Source: Brassica napus
Taxonomy: Eukaryota; Streptophyta; Magnoliopsida; Brassicales; Brassicaceae
Assembly: GCF_020379485.1 (NCBI RefSeq)
Contig: NC_063446.1
Coordinates: 11,455,597 to 11,519,596, forward strand
Direction of reading: 5' to 3'
Length of the DNA: 64,000 nt
The notes beneath the pieces were generated by a model. The model did not search any database. It saw nothing but the letters and a program-made list of their open reading frames with translations, and was not told where the DNA came from. Below are positions 36,785 through 49,164 of this stretch, piece by piece. Position 1 is the first letter of the stretch; every line of letters starts with the position of its first letter. The position numbers and the translations under genes are program-made.

Positions 36785-37140
36785 AAAAATTAAATTTTCT
36801 CTTCAAAACCACGTAAGTACATTTTCCGCCACTACCTTACATTTTTGTTTTCCCGTTTAAATCATAAAATTATATTGTTTTGTTGAAACTATAAAACTAC
36901 GTTTTGATGTCAAAATCGTGAAATTACGTTTTTCCATCAAAATCGTGAAATTATGTTTTTCCACCAAAATATGAAAATACATTTTCGTCAAAACTGTGAA
37001 AGTACTTTTCCCTATTAAATTCTTAAAATTATGTTTTCTAGACAAATCCGTGAAATAATGTTGTCCTATCAAGATAGTAAAACTATGTTTTCCCGTCAAA
37101 ACCGTGAAACTATGTTTTCCTACCAAAACCGTTAAAATAT
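36785..37140. repeat. Degenerate ~30-bp tandem repeats (block A)
   Basis: About a dozen diverged copies of a unit like TTTTCCNTCAAAACCGTGAAATTACG. Because the period is close to a multiple of three, the minus strand reads as a repetitive pseudo-protein (KHNFTILMEK-type), which is an artefact. The same family of repeats occurs at 42.9-43.4 kb. Confidence 0.8.
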
Positions 37141-37415
37141 GGAAAATATCATAACCGTGAAATTACTTTTTTCACGGACACTGTAAAATTATATTTTCAT
37201 TCAAAGTCAGAAAACAATATTTAATTAATAAAACCTATATTTTTAAAATTTTGGGCATACATATATTATCCATTTAGTCTTTGCAAATAGACCATAGACC
37301 AATTGGTTTTCAGTCCAATTAGATTGCTTTTTAACTGGGTGCATCGATGGCATGCTCGTGTGCCCATGGATAGAAAAACCAATTGACAAGTATACATGAG
37401 ATCATTGACATGCCT
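37141..37415 (+). repeat. Orphan upstream region of DOT1-like copy 2
   Basis: Matches 43425-43628 (ACCAATTGG/CCAATTAG pairs, GCTTTTTAACTGGG, TGCCCATGG, AAACCAATTGAC, GACATGCCTATAA). Homology stops inside the TATA box and no glycine-rich coding sequence follows. Confidence 0.78.
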
Positions 37416-38825
37416 ATAATACAAGAGGCTCCACAAAAAATACTATCATTTGTATAAAAATAATATATTGTATTTGTTATGTATGAATAACTAGATATGG
37501 ATTGCCATTTTTTGTCATCAACAATACATGTTCTATGATGACTCCGTAAACCAAACCGAAAACTATGTGCATGTATGAACGATTGGCTGGAAACATTATT
37601 TGCTAGAGTTTCCATTTTTGTTTTTTTGAGTCTTTAGAACATTTACCACATTCTATTTTTACTCTAAAATAAAGTTTAGAATAAAAAAGCTCTAGTCCAA
37701 CTCTATTAACCATTATGTAAATAATATACAAAAAAGTTTACTTTACAAATAGAGTTATTCCTTTATTCCTATATATTTTTACTTTAAAATATAGTACCAT
37801 TGGAATATAGTCTAATTCTATTATCGAGTTATTTTATTTTGAAGTAAAAAATATAGTAAACTATTAGAGTTGGTCTTAAGACATATGTGATCTCAAATGT
37901 ATTGAATTTCTCTTTGCATCTTTGAAACTTTTGTATATATCGCAAATGCATATCATTCTTCTAGTTTACAAACCATTTTTAACCGTTCCGATTAACCTAT
38001 TATAAATCTCACATATAATAGTCATAAAGTTCTAATTTAATAGAATTCTACATATTTCGGTATCTAGATATTTGTTTATTTTTAAGGTATTTTATCGCAT
38101 ATATGTGATTATATATGAAAAGTGCAATATAAATTTATCTTTTTTTTTTGTTTACAACATGTTACCAACATGAAATATTAAATAAAAAGAACCGAAGCCA
38201 CTGATAAATCCCCTTAACCGCTGATAATTTAGTTTCTACTGATTGTCCTTCCTATCGCCATGTCATCTATCCAGATAAGTTCTATTTTAAATCTTACATT
38301 TGTGTCAAATTATAACTTAAATTGAACATAAATTATATTATTAAAGCAAACACTTAAATTACAATCTTAGTTTATATTCTCATCTACCCTTGTTCTATAA
38401 AGATTTTTTCGTTTCCGTCGAAGTAAATTAAATTCATCGATCTGTTTTAGTAAAAAAAAAATTATAACCATGAAAAACTCAAAAGTTTTATAGGTCTAAA
38501 GACTAATCCCACTGAATTTTGTTCTAGAAAATATTTGTTCATGGATATCTGTGCATTTAGTTTTATAATTGAAAGAGTATCGTTCCATTTTTATTTATGG
38601 GATCCTTTACCTGTCTTATATGTATCTTATAATCTAGTTTTATAATTGAATGAGTATCGTTCCATGTTTATTTATGGGATCCTCTACCTGTTTTATATGC
38701 ATCTTATAATATTTTATTTCATCACATTGTTTTCAAGGCATATTAATATGTAGATATAGTTATAATCAACTAAAATTTGTTGATGCCATACGCATCTCTT
38801 TGACTAACTTTTTGTATTGAATCTA
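37416..38825. other. Duplicated intergenic DNA, with a possible MITE
   Basis: About 37,680-37,880 has inverted ends (CTCTAGTCCAACTCTATT / TAGAGTTGGTCTTA) suggesting a MITE. Around 38,560-38,700 a ~90-base segment (GAGTATCGTTCCAT...GGGATCCT) occurs twice in tandem, and the region to 38,820 matches 45,200-45,470. No gene. Confidence 0.55.
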
Positions 38826-39029
38826 TCTATCTATATTAAAAGAGAAGTACAAATTAACACTAACTCTTAATTTTACCACCTATTTATACTAAGATGTCAC
38901 TCAAATATTTACTGAACCTATTATATTTGTCTTTTTCTAATTTAACCAATAGATTTACTTATTCAATATCTTTTCTAATTTAAATAATATATTTTCTTAA
39001 TCGATTCTTAACCATAATAGATTTCCTAA

Positions 39030-39809
39030 TCTTATATATTAAAACAGAAATCACAACTTTGATTCATGTGTGATTTTCTTAAAAATAGACCTAATGGACA
39101 TATTTCTAGAAAGTCATGTTACATTTAATCTATAATCTTATCATTTAACTTTTGGGCATACCCGAAATTTTTTATTGGGTTATCAATAATTGGATTTAAA
39201 CAATAGATGATCCATTGGATTTATAGATAGTATAAATTAATAAATTAAATAGATATAATTTAATGTTGTAATACTATACTTCCATATGTTAATTATTTAA
39301 ATATTTGTCGATGTTAACTTTTAAAATTATAAAGATTTTTTTAAATAACAAAAACCATATAATCTAACAATGATTAATCTTTACTACCCTAAACCAATGA
39401 AAATAAATTTAAAACTATATAGTTTATTTTAAAAATTAAAAAAAAAACTAAATGTTTAATTATTTACTCGATAATATAAATCTTTGAAGCAAAAAATTTA
39501 ATTTTTTAAAAACTTTCTAAATTTGTGAAATATTACAATATCTTTGAATATGATAATAAAACATTTTTTTGTGAATCTTTATATATAGTTACAATTTTAA
39601 TAATGAAATAATAATCCAAAAATATATATATATAGAAGAAGATACAAATACATGTGAAAGTTTGAAACAATCTATTCAATGAAAAGAATATACTGTACAC
39701 TTATTATGTTTTAAAAATTGATAGACACATATATATTATAATATATACCAAATTAGAATTGAAAACAAAATGTTTATATAAAAATAAATGAACGCGGGTC
39801 AATATCTAG
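39030..39809 (+). mobile_element. Helitron-like element, 780 bp (copy 1)
   Basis: Starts TCTTATATATTAAAAC after an A, and ends CTAG (39806-39809) before a T, the A/T insertion rule of Helitrons. The 3' hairpin is eroded to AACGCGGGTC. It aligns over its whole length with 50638-51426. It appears nested in another Helitron-like piece whose 5' end (TCTATATTAAAAGAGAAGTA) is at 38830. Non-coding. Confidence 0.75.
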
Positions 39810-41361
39810 TATATTTTGTATTAACATATCAAATATTTTTAATATTTATTAATAATAAATAATAAAGTAGAAAACCACGCATCATAATCAATTTATATAA
39901 TATTGTACACAAAAAAAATAAATGACATATATATAAATCTATATGATTATTGTTTCAAATATACAATCAGACATTTAAAATATTCTCAACCCATAACATA
40001 TATATGCATAAATTATTGATCGTCAGTTATGATAAAAGGTGAGGGGTTATTAAATTAAAATAAATACTTATCTTACTACAATGACGACGTATAAATTAAT
40101 GATTTGAGAATAAAAATTGATTGTATATATGCCCAATTCAGGTATGCACATTATATATGAGTCATTAAAATAGAAAAACTAGAACTTGATCCGCGCGGGT
40201 GTTTGCTTTTATTTTTATATACGTAAAATTTTATTTCTATATCGTTAATGGTAAATATTCTTGACATTAACCATATTTTAAAACATTTATAGCTTTTTGA
40301 AATAAATAATGTTATAGTTAACATGTATTGTTTTCTTCTTTCTTTTCTTCTTCTACCATTTTTGCAGATAACTTTGTGATTTTTAAAGTCATATAATTGT
40401 TTGCTCTTATTCCATAAAGATTTGAAGTATATATTTTAAATTATTTTTCACAAAAATGTATATCACAAAACATAGTTACACCGTCTATTCGTAAATTTAG
40501 ATCGAAAACTAAATTATGCAGTTATAACAAAACTTAAAAAAATTAATAAAATATTTGAATATAGATTTTAATTATCTTAATTAAAATAGTATAACGGTGG
40601 GCCATAATTCTTTCCAATTCCAAAAATTTAGCACCCCTTAAAAACAAATAAAATAAATTTTATTAACTAACAAAATATATAAAAATATTTGGAATTATAA
40701 TTTCAATTAAAAGAAAAATTTAGTATATATTTTGACCTGTGACCGTTTGAATATTTTTTTTGACTTTTAATTTTTTTTTGTACAAAATGGTATAATATAT
40801 ACATGTTTTTCCATTCGGGTTTTACTAGTTTTTTGGTCGGATTCAGATATGTTCCTTCTTGATTCGGTTTGAATGAAAGTATAACCGATGTTTGAAATCG
40901 CCCAAAATATTTTTTAAAAAACTTACAAAATTAACAGAAAGGTATTCAAAATATAAAAAGTATTCAATAATCTAATTCAAAACTAGTAAAATTACATAAA
41001 CTAACTAAAACTATTCAAAATAACAAATAAAACAAATTACAAAAATCTTTAAAATACATAAAATATCAAAATTAATATATTTAAATAATTTCAGATATTT
41101 TCGGATCCTAGTTTGGAACCGAACCAGAAAATATTAAACTCTTAAGTTTCATTCGAATAACTTTTTCTAACGATTCGGATAGGATATCAGTTTTTCGGTT
41201 CTGGTTAAGGTTTAGGCCTCAGTTTGAGGTAAAAACGCTGATGCCTATAGTATACAAACATATGCTCTCTAGAAAAGAAATTGACAAATATATAGTTATT
41301 TTATCTAGTGATTGTATTTCACGCGGCCGGTTGAAAATTTTATTAGTTTGATATCACCTGA
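39810..41361. other. Transposon-rich DNA without gene
   Basis: 39,870-39,985 is an inverted copy of about 45,650-45,735. At 40179-40200 CTAGAACTTGATCCGCGCGG looks like a minus-strand Helitron 3' terminus; its other end was not found. 40,850-41,220 has TTCGG-rich motifs. 41,240-41,361 resumes homology with 45,750-45,865. Confidence 0.5.
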
Positions 41362-41370
41362 TTTTACTTA

Positions 41371-42771
41371 GGGAAAATTTGAAAAAATGCACTAGATTAT
41401 AATTTGAAAACTACACATTTGTTTAAATTTTTTGAAAAATACACTTATGTATATATAAATTTACCAAATTGTCCAATTTTAATATTTCTCAATTTCTATT
41501 TTTTTTGAAAAATTGTTTTTTTTTAAATATCGTTAGAAAATATATCTAATATCTTTTTAATATATCTACACAATATCTCTTCCATATCTTTGTAATATTT
41601 GTTAAAAAAATTATTATTTTGGAAAAAATAAAAGAATTCAAGACGCCGCCTCGTCTTCTCTTCTCCGTCTCGTCTTCTGTTCTCCTCAACATTTGTTATG
41701 TTTTCCATTTGTTCTACTTCTTTGAAGAACTCTGCTTCTGTTTAAGTTCGACGTATGTGTCCAAATGTTCGTTCTAGTTCCATATCTTATCTGACTGATA
41801 CCATGAGAGAACTCCATACATGAATGAGTTAGGTTTGAAACTAAGTTGCAATTAGAACTTTCAGGCTATGTTAACACTCACTAAAAAGAGTTTCTGATCC
41901 ATCATATCATAATACATATTTGAACCGTGTCTGTATCCAAACAAAGATTTAAGTTAATAGTCCAGGAGTCTAGGCTCTCTCTTGTAATAGAAGCCACAAC
42001 TTTCTTGGGTACATTGAGATAAACGATTTCTCCCACTTTAAAAACATAAGTCTTTTTCTAATAAGACTTTTTCAACTATTCATTTTGCATATAGAAAGAG
42101 GGCAGACCCGTGGTTCTACCACATCTTAAAACCTACAAGAAATATTTGATTCTTTCGTCTCTCCTCATTTGTATACACAGTTTGAACCTGTCAAACCAAC
42201 GAACACAAAAGTTTTTTTATCACACGAATCTTCAACTCCAGTTTCTATCATTCTCTCGATCAATTTGTGTTTCTTTTTTAAAAAAATATCATATTTGCCT
42301 TTGCTTGATAATGTCTACTTTACACAAGCCTTTGATGGGGAAAATTACTAGAGAAACATTGCATGAGAAGATATTTTATATCTAATTCTTTAATGGAATA
42401 TGAACCAAGCATATAAGCAAGAGATCAACAAAAATAAGCAAAACAGTGTGTATACACGTTATGCTTGCAATAATCAAAGTATGTGCATTCCAATATATTT
42501 AAATAAAAGACACTAGAAGATATGTATGTTCCCCCGTACTTAGAACTATAGTTAAATGACACATATTTATCTTAAAACACATACTTATCTTAAAAATAAA
42601 TAATTATAATATCCTTATTAATTTTGGATTTATATCTTAATTATTGAAATATCTAATTTGGGTAAAAAGGTAAATTCAAATTTAAGAAAGTGTAGTTTTC
42701 AAAAAAAAAAAAAAATAAGGGTGTAATTATCAAATTGCAAATTGTTTTTGGAGTAATTTACAAATTATCCC
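41371..42771. mobile_element. Non-autonomous MULE (1.4 kb) with 9-bp TSD TTTTACTTA
   Basis: Target copies at 41362-41370 and 42772-42780 are identical. Ends are inverted: GGGAAAATTTGAAAAAAT on the left and, on the opposite strand of the right end, GGGATAATTTGTAAATTAC. The paralogous segment at about 45,860-45,880 reads straight through (TTGATTTACTTATTACATTG), i.e. an unoccupied site. Interior frames (41523-41708 minus, 42110-42385 plus) are unrecognised; no MURA transposase was seen. Some interior minus-strand sequence (about 41,950-42,050, VGEIVYLNVPKKVVASI) may be captured host DNA. Confidence 0.88.
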
Positions 42772-42904
42772 TTTTACTTATTACATTGGTTTACTGTCAC
42801 ACATTAGGTTTGAAAATTCTATGTGTATAACATGTAATATTTGTGTTTAGTAAGCACATATATATAACTATGGTTCAATTAAAAACAAATGTTTTGAACA
42901 TAAA

Positions 42905-43415
42905 TACTGGTGAAAGTACATTTTTCAGTCAGAGCCTTAAAATTAATTTTTCCATCAAAACTACAAAATTATATTTTCGTTGAAACCATGAGTATATTTT
43001 CCCATCAATAATATGAAATTATGTTTTCTCCTCAAAACTGTGGAAGTACATTTTTTGTCAAAACCATGAAAGTACATTAGCCTTAAAAATGTGAAATTAT
43101 GTTTTCTTGTTAAAACATGAAGCTATGTTTCTCCGTCAAAACTATGAAACTACATTTTCTACTAAAATCATAAAATTTTATTTTCCCGCAAAAATAAAAA
43201 AAATTATGTTTTCCAGCAAAAATCGTCAAAGTGTATTTCCTGCAAAGACTATAAAATTACGTTTTTCTGTCATGTTCTTAAAATTATGTTTTCGCCAAAA
43301 AGGTGAAACTATGTGCTCATGTTAAACCCGTGAAACTATGTTTTCCCAAAGCAACCATGAAATTACGTTTTCATGCCAACACCGTATAAAAGTATATTTT
43401 CGCTCAAAATCAGAA
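42905..43415. repeat. Degenerate ~30-bp tandem repeats (block B)
   Basis: Same unit family as 36785-37140 (GAAATTATGTTTTC / GTCAAAACC), continuing up to the promoter of the second glycine-rich copy. Open frame at 43107-43325 is an artefact of the repeat period. Confidence 0.8.
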
Positions 43416-43623
43416 AGATAATCCTTAATTAATGACCCTAGATTTTAAAGAGTTTGGGTATGTCTATTATCCATTAGGTATTTACCCATTTAGATTATGA
43501 ACCAATTAGTCTTCGGCCTAATTGGACCGCTTTTTAATTGGGCGCATCTTTAACGTACCTGTTCAAATGAACAGAATTGGGGTTGCCCATGGGCAGAGAA
43601 ACCAATTGACTACATGACATGCC

Positions 43624-43631
43624 TATAAATA
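43624..43631 (+). promoter_or_regulatory. TATA box of glycine-rich copy 2
   Basis: TATAAATA in the same core-promoter segment as copy 1, 60 bases before the ATG. Confidence 0.65.
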
Positions 43632-43690
43632 CGGACACATTCTTAAGCAAACTCATCTAACAACTAAATATCAAAAAGAAAGAGTGAAAT

Positions 43691-44108
43691 ATGGCTAATA
43701 GCAACAATATTTTGTTTCTATGTTTCTTAATCGGTTTAGGGTTATGCTCCGCAAGAAGATCACTTCTCACCCACTCTGAATCCGAGGCTGAAGTCGCTGC
43801 CTATAGTGGCAGTGATGGTACTGGAGGAGGATTATTTGGTTACGGTGCCGGAGGTGGAGTCGGATATGGTGGTGGTTACGGTGCCGGAGGGTGGAGTCGG
43901 ATACGGTGATAGTTACGGTGCCGGAGGTGGAGATGGAGCTGGGGGAACTGGTGGTGGAGGAGGTTATGCTGCAGCAGGACCTGGACACGGTGGAGGAGGT
44001 TACGCTGATGCTGGACGTGGACACGGTGGAGGGGGTTATGCTGCAGCTGGACGTGGACACGGTGGGGGAGGTTATGCTGCACCTGGACCTGGACACGGTG
44101 GCTATTGA
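43691..44108 (+). pseudogene. Glycine-rich DOT1-like copy 2, frameshifted
   Basis: The start (MANSNNILFLCFLIGLGLCS, then RRSLLTHSESEAEVA) is closely similar to copy 1, including core promoter and 3' UTR, so this is a tandem duplicate. The opening frame stops at 43907-43909 after 72 residues. At 43889-43891 the sequence reads GGAGGGTGG where the neighbouring repeat has GGAGGTGG. One extra G moves the rest into another frame, which is open to 44108 and still encodes regular 13-residue units (GGGGYAAAGRGHG, about 43960-44104). The remaining repeat array is much shorter than in copy 1. The persistence of clean repeats suggests a recent mutation or a sequence error. Confidence 0.82.
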
Positions 44109-46939
44109 CCGTGATACCATCATATCTATGTGAAGCGTAAGGGCCACTGAGTGAAGTGTCATATAACTCGTGAGAGACTATATGTTTCAATTCAATATGT
44201 GTGGTAATAATTAGAAGTAAAGAAAGACCCGAGGAGACGTCAACCAAAACTCCCGCCATGCATCAATCAGCTACACCACACTATCAAAAGATCATCGATG
44301 CGTGGGAGGCAACTTTTTTTATTAAAATGGATTTTTATTTTGGACATAATTTTCTCCCGCCATGCATCAAACAATTTATTCTATTAAAATGGACTTTTAT
44401 TTTAGACAGAATTTTTTTGTTCAAATGTTATATTTTATTTTTCAATTATAATCAATTTTTTTATAAAGTAAGTAATATATATTTTGGTTTAACCATGATA
44501 AGTCATTAAATATCAACTATTATAAAGATTTTTATTAAATCGATCCTAGGAAAATTAACAATCACTTGTGCATTATAAGTACCTCTAACTGATTTTAACC
44601 AAATGAATAATGTTAATCACGAAAAAATCGTTTGCAAATGTGTTATTTCGTTGTTTTTTCTTTGCCAAATGTTTTCTTTCGTTATGATCTCATGTTTTAG
44701 TCCATTCTTATTAATTTTCCAAAATAAATAATTTAATTAAAATAAATTAAAATAGTAAAAATCTCTTAGATTTAGACATTCACATATATAACTCTTTTGA
44801 TTTTAATATATTTTGTCCAACCATTTTTTAGAAATTTGGTTACACGTTCTATAATCTATCTTAACTGAATAATTGCAAACACAACATGTACATGTTTATT
44901 GTGAATATATTGACCGTGTTTTGGAAATGTTTTGTAAGAGATTTAGAGAATATAATATTAGGGATTAAATAAATTTTGCATGCGGTGCTCCGAGTCTCAT
45001 TTTATTTTTCCATATGGACACAACCCTTTTTAATTAGAAGAGTTTAAATTAAATTTGTTTAAGTTGATAACAAAAAAATATTTAAGTAAATCTTATTGGT
45101 TATTTGTTAATTTAAGTTTTGCCATAGTTAGACTAAATTTTACGATATGTAGTTATTAATATTAAAGTGTTATAAAAAATATTATAATATATAGTTTAAA
45201 AAAATATTTCACTTAAAAATAATTGGGTCCAAAATTGTGGTTCGTTTTAATAGTATTGTTTTTCATGAATATTTGTACATATAGTTTAAATAATTGAATG
45301 AGTATGTTCCATATTTATTTATGGGATTCTTTATCTGTCTTATTTCTTCTAATATTAATTTCATCACATTGTTTTATGGCATATAAATATGTGGATATAG
45401 TTATAACCAACTAAAAATTTGCTGATGCCATACCCATCGCTTTGACTGATTTTTGTATTGAATTTTATTTTTTATTTGTTTACGACTCATATAATGTTAA
45501 GTGCATAAGAGAATTGAGAATGCATATAATCAACTAGAAGTTTTCATGCCTCGTGTACAGAAATAATAATTTTAAATATAAATTGTTTTATTTTAAAGAA
45601 AATTTTAATTTACTATAAGACAATATTATTATTTTATTTTTAACTTCAACGGTTCGAACAAAAAATCATAAACGTTGATTGTGTATTTGAAACAATTATC
45701 ATATAGATTTATATTAGTGTCATTTAATTTTTTTGTGTGCAATACAAGACATATAATAACCAAACATATGCTCTCTTGAAAAGTGACATATACATAGTTA
45801 TTTGATCTAGTGATTGTATTTTACGCGACCGTGGTTGAAATTTTTATTAGTTTGATATCACTTGATTTACTTATTACATTGGTTTGATGTCACATCTTAG
45901 GTTTGAAAATTATATGTGTGTAACATGTAAGTTTTGTGTTTTTAGTATGCACATATAACAATGGTTCAGTTAAAATCAATTGTTTTGAAAATAAAAACTA
46001 GTTTAATTATTTCAATATTTTTAATTAAATTCAATTAAATAAAATTATTTTAATAGTTGATATCTAATGTTGAATGACAGCCATGTTTTCATGAGATTTT
46101 TTTTTTAATTTTTTGTGATATATATATAAATATATAAATACTAGAGTTTTCATGAAATCCTAACCAATTTCATATTAGATTTCCGGATGCAATTCTCTTT
46201 ATTAAAATAGTTATTAAAATAAGTATCATATATATTTATGCTTTATGTCAATTCATAGTCAATTATTAGTATATGTCATCTGATTTTTGGATGATTTATT
46301 GAAAAAATAATCAATAAATGATTAATGACATGGTAATAAAAATGTAATAGTTATCATTAAGATTTTTTATAACAGTATCCTCATAACTCTATATATATAA
46401 TTTGATATAGTTTCATATTTATATCTCATTACTATCATCTTTATAGATCATGACCATAAAATTAATTCAAAGTAATCTAATAAAAGTATCATCATCATGA
46501 TGTGATTACCTAAAATCGTTAAGAGTATTTACATCTAAGATTATCAGACACAAGTCTTTAAATAAATCTCAGCTAAATTGAAAATTAATTTCAAGTTGAA
46601 ATAATGTGAGATAATATCAGTAATGTAAATATATCAGAGAATACATATTTTCACGTAAGTAAGTTGCACCAAAAAAGTTGTCTAGCAAACAAGATATAAT
46701 GAAAATAGATTGAAGAAGTTTTCTGAGTTATATCTTGTCTCCTTGAGACCAAAAATAAACTAATGAGCTACTGATTTAAGATAATGAATTACTTCTAGTT
46801 AGTTAGGCTCCATTCTCTGAAGAGAATGTGACATGGAAGATGTGGCCAGTCCATTTATGGATACATTCTCAATGTTGGACTTTCTTTGATCAATGATAGT
46901 CTCTGCTGTTGTAATAAAGTTAGCTCCTTTAAGTTTTGA
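44109..46939. other. Duplicated intergenic DNA without gene
   Basis: Holds the 3' UTR homology of copy 2, a short repeat (CTCCCGCCATGCATCAA at about 44251 and 44353), segments matching 38.5-38.8 kb (at 45,200-45,470), 41.24-41.36 kb and 42.77-42.92 kb (at 45,750-46,010). No coding gene seen. Confidence 0.55.
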
Positions 46940-49164
46940 CTAGGATAAGACCTGCGCCTTGCGCAGAGTGAGTTTATTTATATATATTATCGATAGTTTA
47001 TTTTATATATTTGATCATTTTATTTATATATATAAAATATTTTTTGTTGTTATTATATAATTTCTTTCCGATGGATCGGATCAATTTTTATTAAAAATAA
47101 TGCAACAGAACTATAATTAATACATCATGGGTTGATCGGATTGGACATTAAACAAATTATGACATAAAAACCTTATTTTTTTCAGCGAACACATTCTTGA
47201 AAAAAGTGAACAGTATTGTTTTCACAGTTGAATTATTTTGACTTTTATCTTCCATATGGTTTTGAAAGCTTTCAAATCAACCATCGAATTGATACATGTC
47301 ATTTTAATGTTTTTAGTCGTATACTTAAGGAAAACTAACATTTTTGTAATTTAAAGTCGTTTTAAAAAATTCAAAATATAACATATAAGGAAAAATCTGA
47401 CATATAAGAAAAATATAAAATATAAGATGTCCTCATTTTTGTATTTTAAAGTCATTTAAAAAAATATATAACATATAGGGTTTCCTCATTTTTGTAATTT
47501 AAAGTCATTTTAAAAAATTAAAAAATATAACATATAAGAAAAAATCTAATTTTTTATTATATGGTTAATGTGATTGTTTCTTTTTTTAATAATATAAAAT
47601 TAAACAAAATGAAGAAGGATGCAAAAATTGTTATCAAATCTTTATTATTCATAATCATTAATTGCCATATATATGTAAATAATATTAGGTAATTTCGTAG
47701 CTTTTATTTAGGGAAAGAATACACACTTCTTATATTTTAGGTTAATATAATGTTCTCTAGTGGACATTAAACAAATTATGACATAAAAACCTTATTTTTC
47801 CCCTCGAACACATTCTTGAAAAAGTGAACAGTATTGATTTCACAGTTGAATTATTTTGACTTTTATCTTCAATATAGTTTTGAAAACTTTCAAATCAACC
47901 ACCGAACTGATACATGCCATTTAAATGTTTTTAGTCGTATACTTAAGGAAAACTTACATTTTTGTAATTTAAAGTCGTTTTAAAAATTCAAATATAACAT
48001 ATAAGAAAAAATCTAACATATACGGTGTCCTCATTTTTGTATTTTAAAGTCTTTTAAAAATATATATATAACATATAGGGTTTCCTCTTTTTTGTAATTT
48101 AAAGTCATTTTAAAAAATTCAAAATATAACATATAAGAAAACATCTAATTTTTTTATTATATGGTTAATGTGATTGTTTATTTAAAAAAAAAAAATTAAA
48201 CAAAAATGAAGAAGAATGCAAAAATTGTTATAAGATCTTTATTATTCATAATCATTAATTGTCATATATATGTAAATCATATTAGGTAATTCTGTAACTT
48301 TTATTTAAGGAAAGAATACACACTTCTTATATTTTAGGTTAATATAATGTTCTCTAGTGAACATTAAACAAATTATTACATAAAAACCTTATTTTTTCCA
48401 TCGAACACATTCTTGAAAAAAGTGAACAGTATTGTTTCCACAGTTAAATTATTTTGACTTTTATCTTCCATATGGTTTTGAAAGCTTTCAAATCAACCAT
48501 CGAATTGATACATGTCATTTTAATGTTTTAGTCGTTTACTTAAGGAAAACTTACATTTTTGTAATTTAAAGTCGTTTAAAAAAAATTCAAAATATAACAT
48601 ATGAGAAAATTCTAACATATAAAAAAAATATAACATATAAGGTATCCTCATTTTTGTATTTTAAAGTCGTTTAAAAAAAAATATATATAACATATAAGGT
48701 TTCCTCATTTTGTAATTTAAAGTCATTTTAAAAAATTCAAAATATAACATATAAGAAAAAAATATATTTTTTTATTATATGGTTAATGTGATTGTTTAAT
48801 TTTTTTAATAATATAAATTTAAACAAAAATGAAGAAGGATGCAAAAATTGTTATCAAATCTTTATTTTTCATAATCATTGATTGTCATATATATGTAAAT
48901 CATATTAGGTAATTCCGTAGCTTTTATTTAAGAAAAGAATACACACTTCCTATATTTTAGGTTAATATAATGTTCTCTAGTGTTATATAATTATGAAATA
49001 ATGTGACACCATTAGATTAAACTATACTTTATATTAGATGCTTTAGAATTCTTTGAAATGAAATTTAGAAGGCATTTAGAGTGCCACCTAGGATTTGGGG
49101 TTTTTTTTAATTAATACAAAATTAAGGTTCTAATTTTTCAAATGCTTCTCAATTAATATATAGG
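46940..49164 (-). mobile_element. Helitron (2.2 kb, minus orientation) carrying a tandem array
   Basis: Read on the minus strand, the 3' end is a perfect hairpin (CTGCGC CTT GCGCAG, 46952-46966) 8 bases before the terminal CTAG (46940-46943) followed by T. The 5' end near 49164 reads CCTATATATTAATTGAGAAG, close to the usual TCTATATATTAA start, with the first T probably mutated. The interior has no helicase gene, so it is non-autonomous. Confidence 0.75.
47143..48982. repeat. Three tandem copies of a ~600-bp unit inside the Helitron
   Basis: Units at 47143-47761, 47762-48358 and 48359-48982 each begin with RACATTAAACAAATTA and end TAATGTTCTCTAGTG. Within each unit shorter repeats (CCTCATTTTTGTATTTTAAA, AACATATAAG) recur. 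Copies differ by scattered substitutions and small indels. Confidence 0.9.

Noticed and set aside
36857..37126. Repetitive minus-strand protein of KHNFTILMEK-type units
   Set aside because: It follows from a degenerate ~30-bp tandem repeat with a period near a multiple of three; no start context or signal, and the sister block at 43 kb is out of frame.
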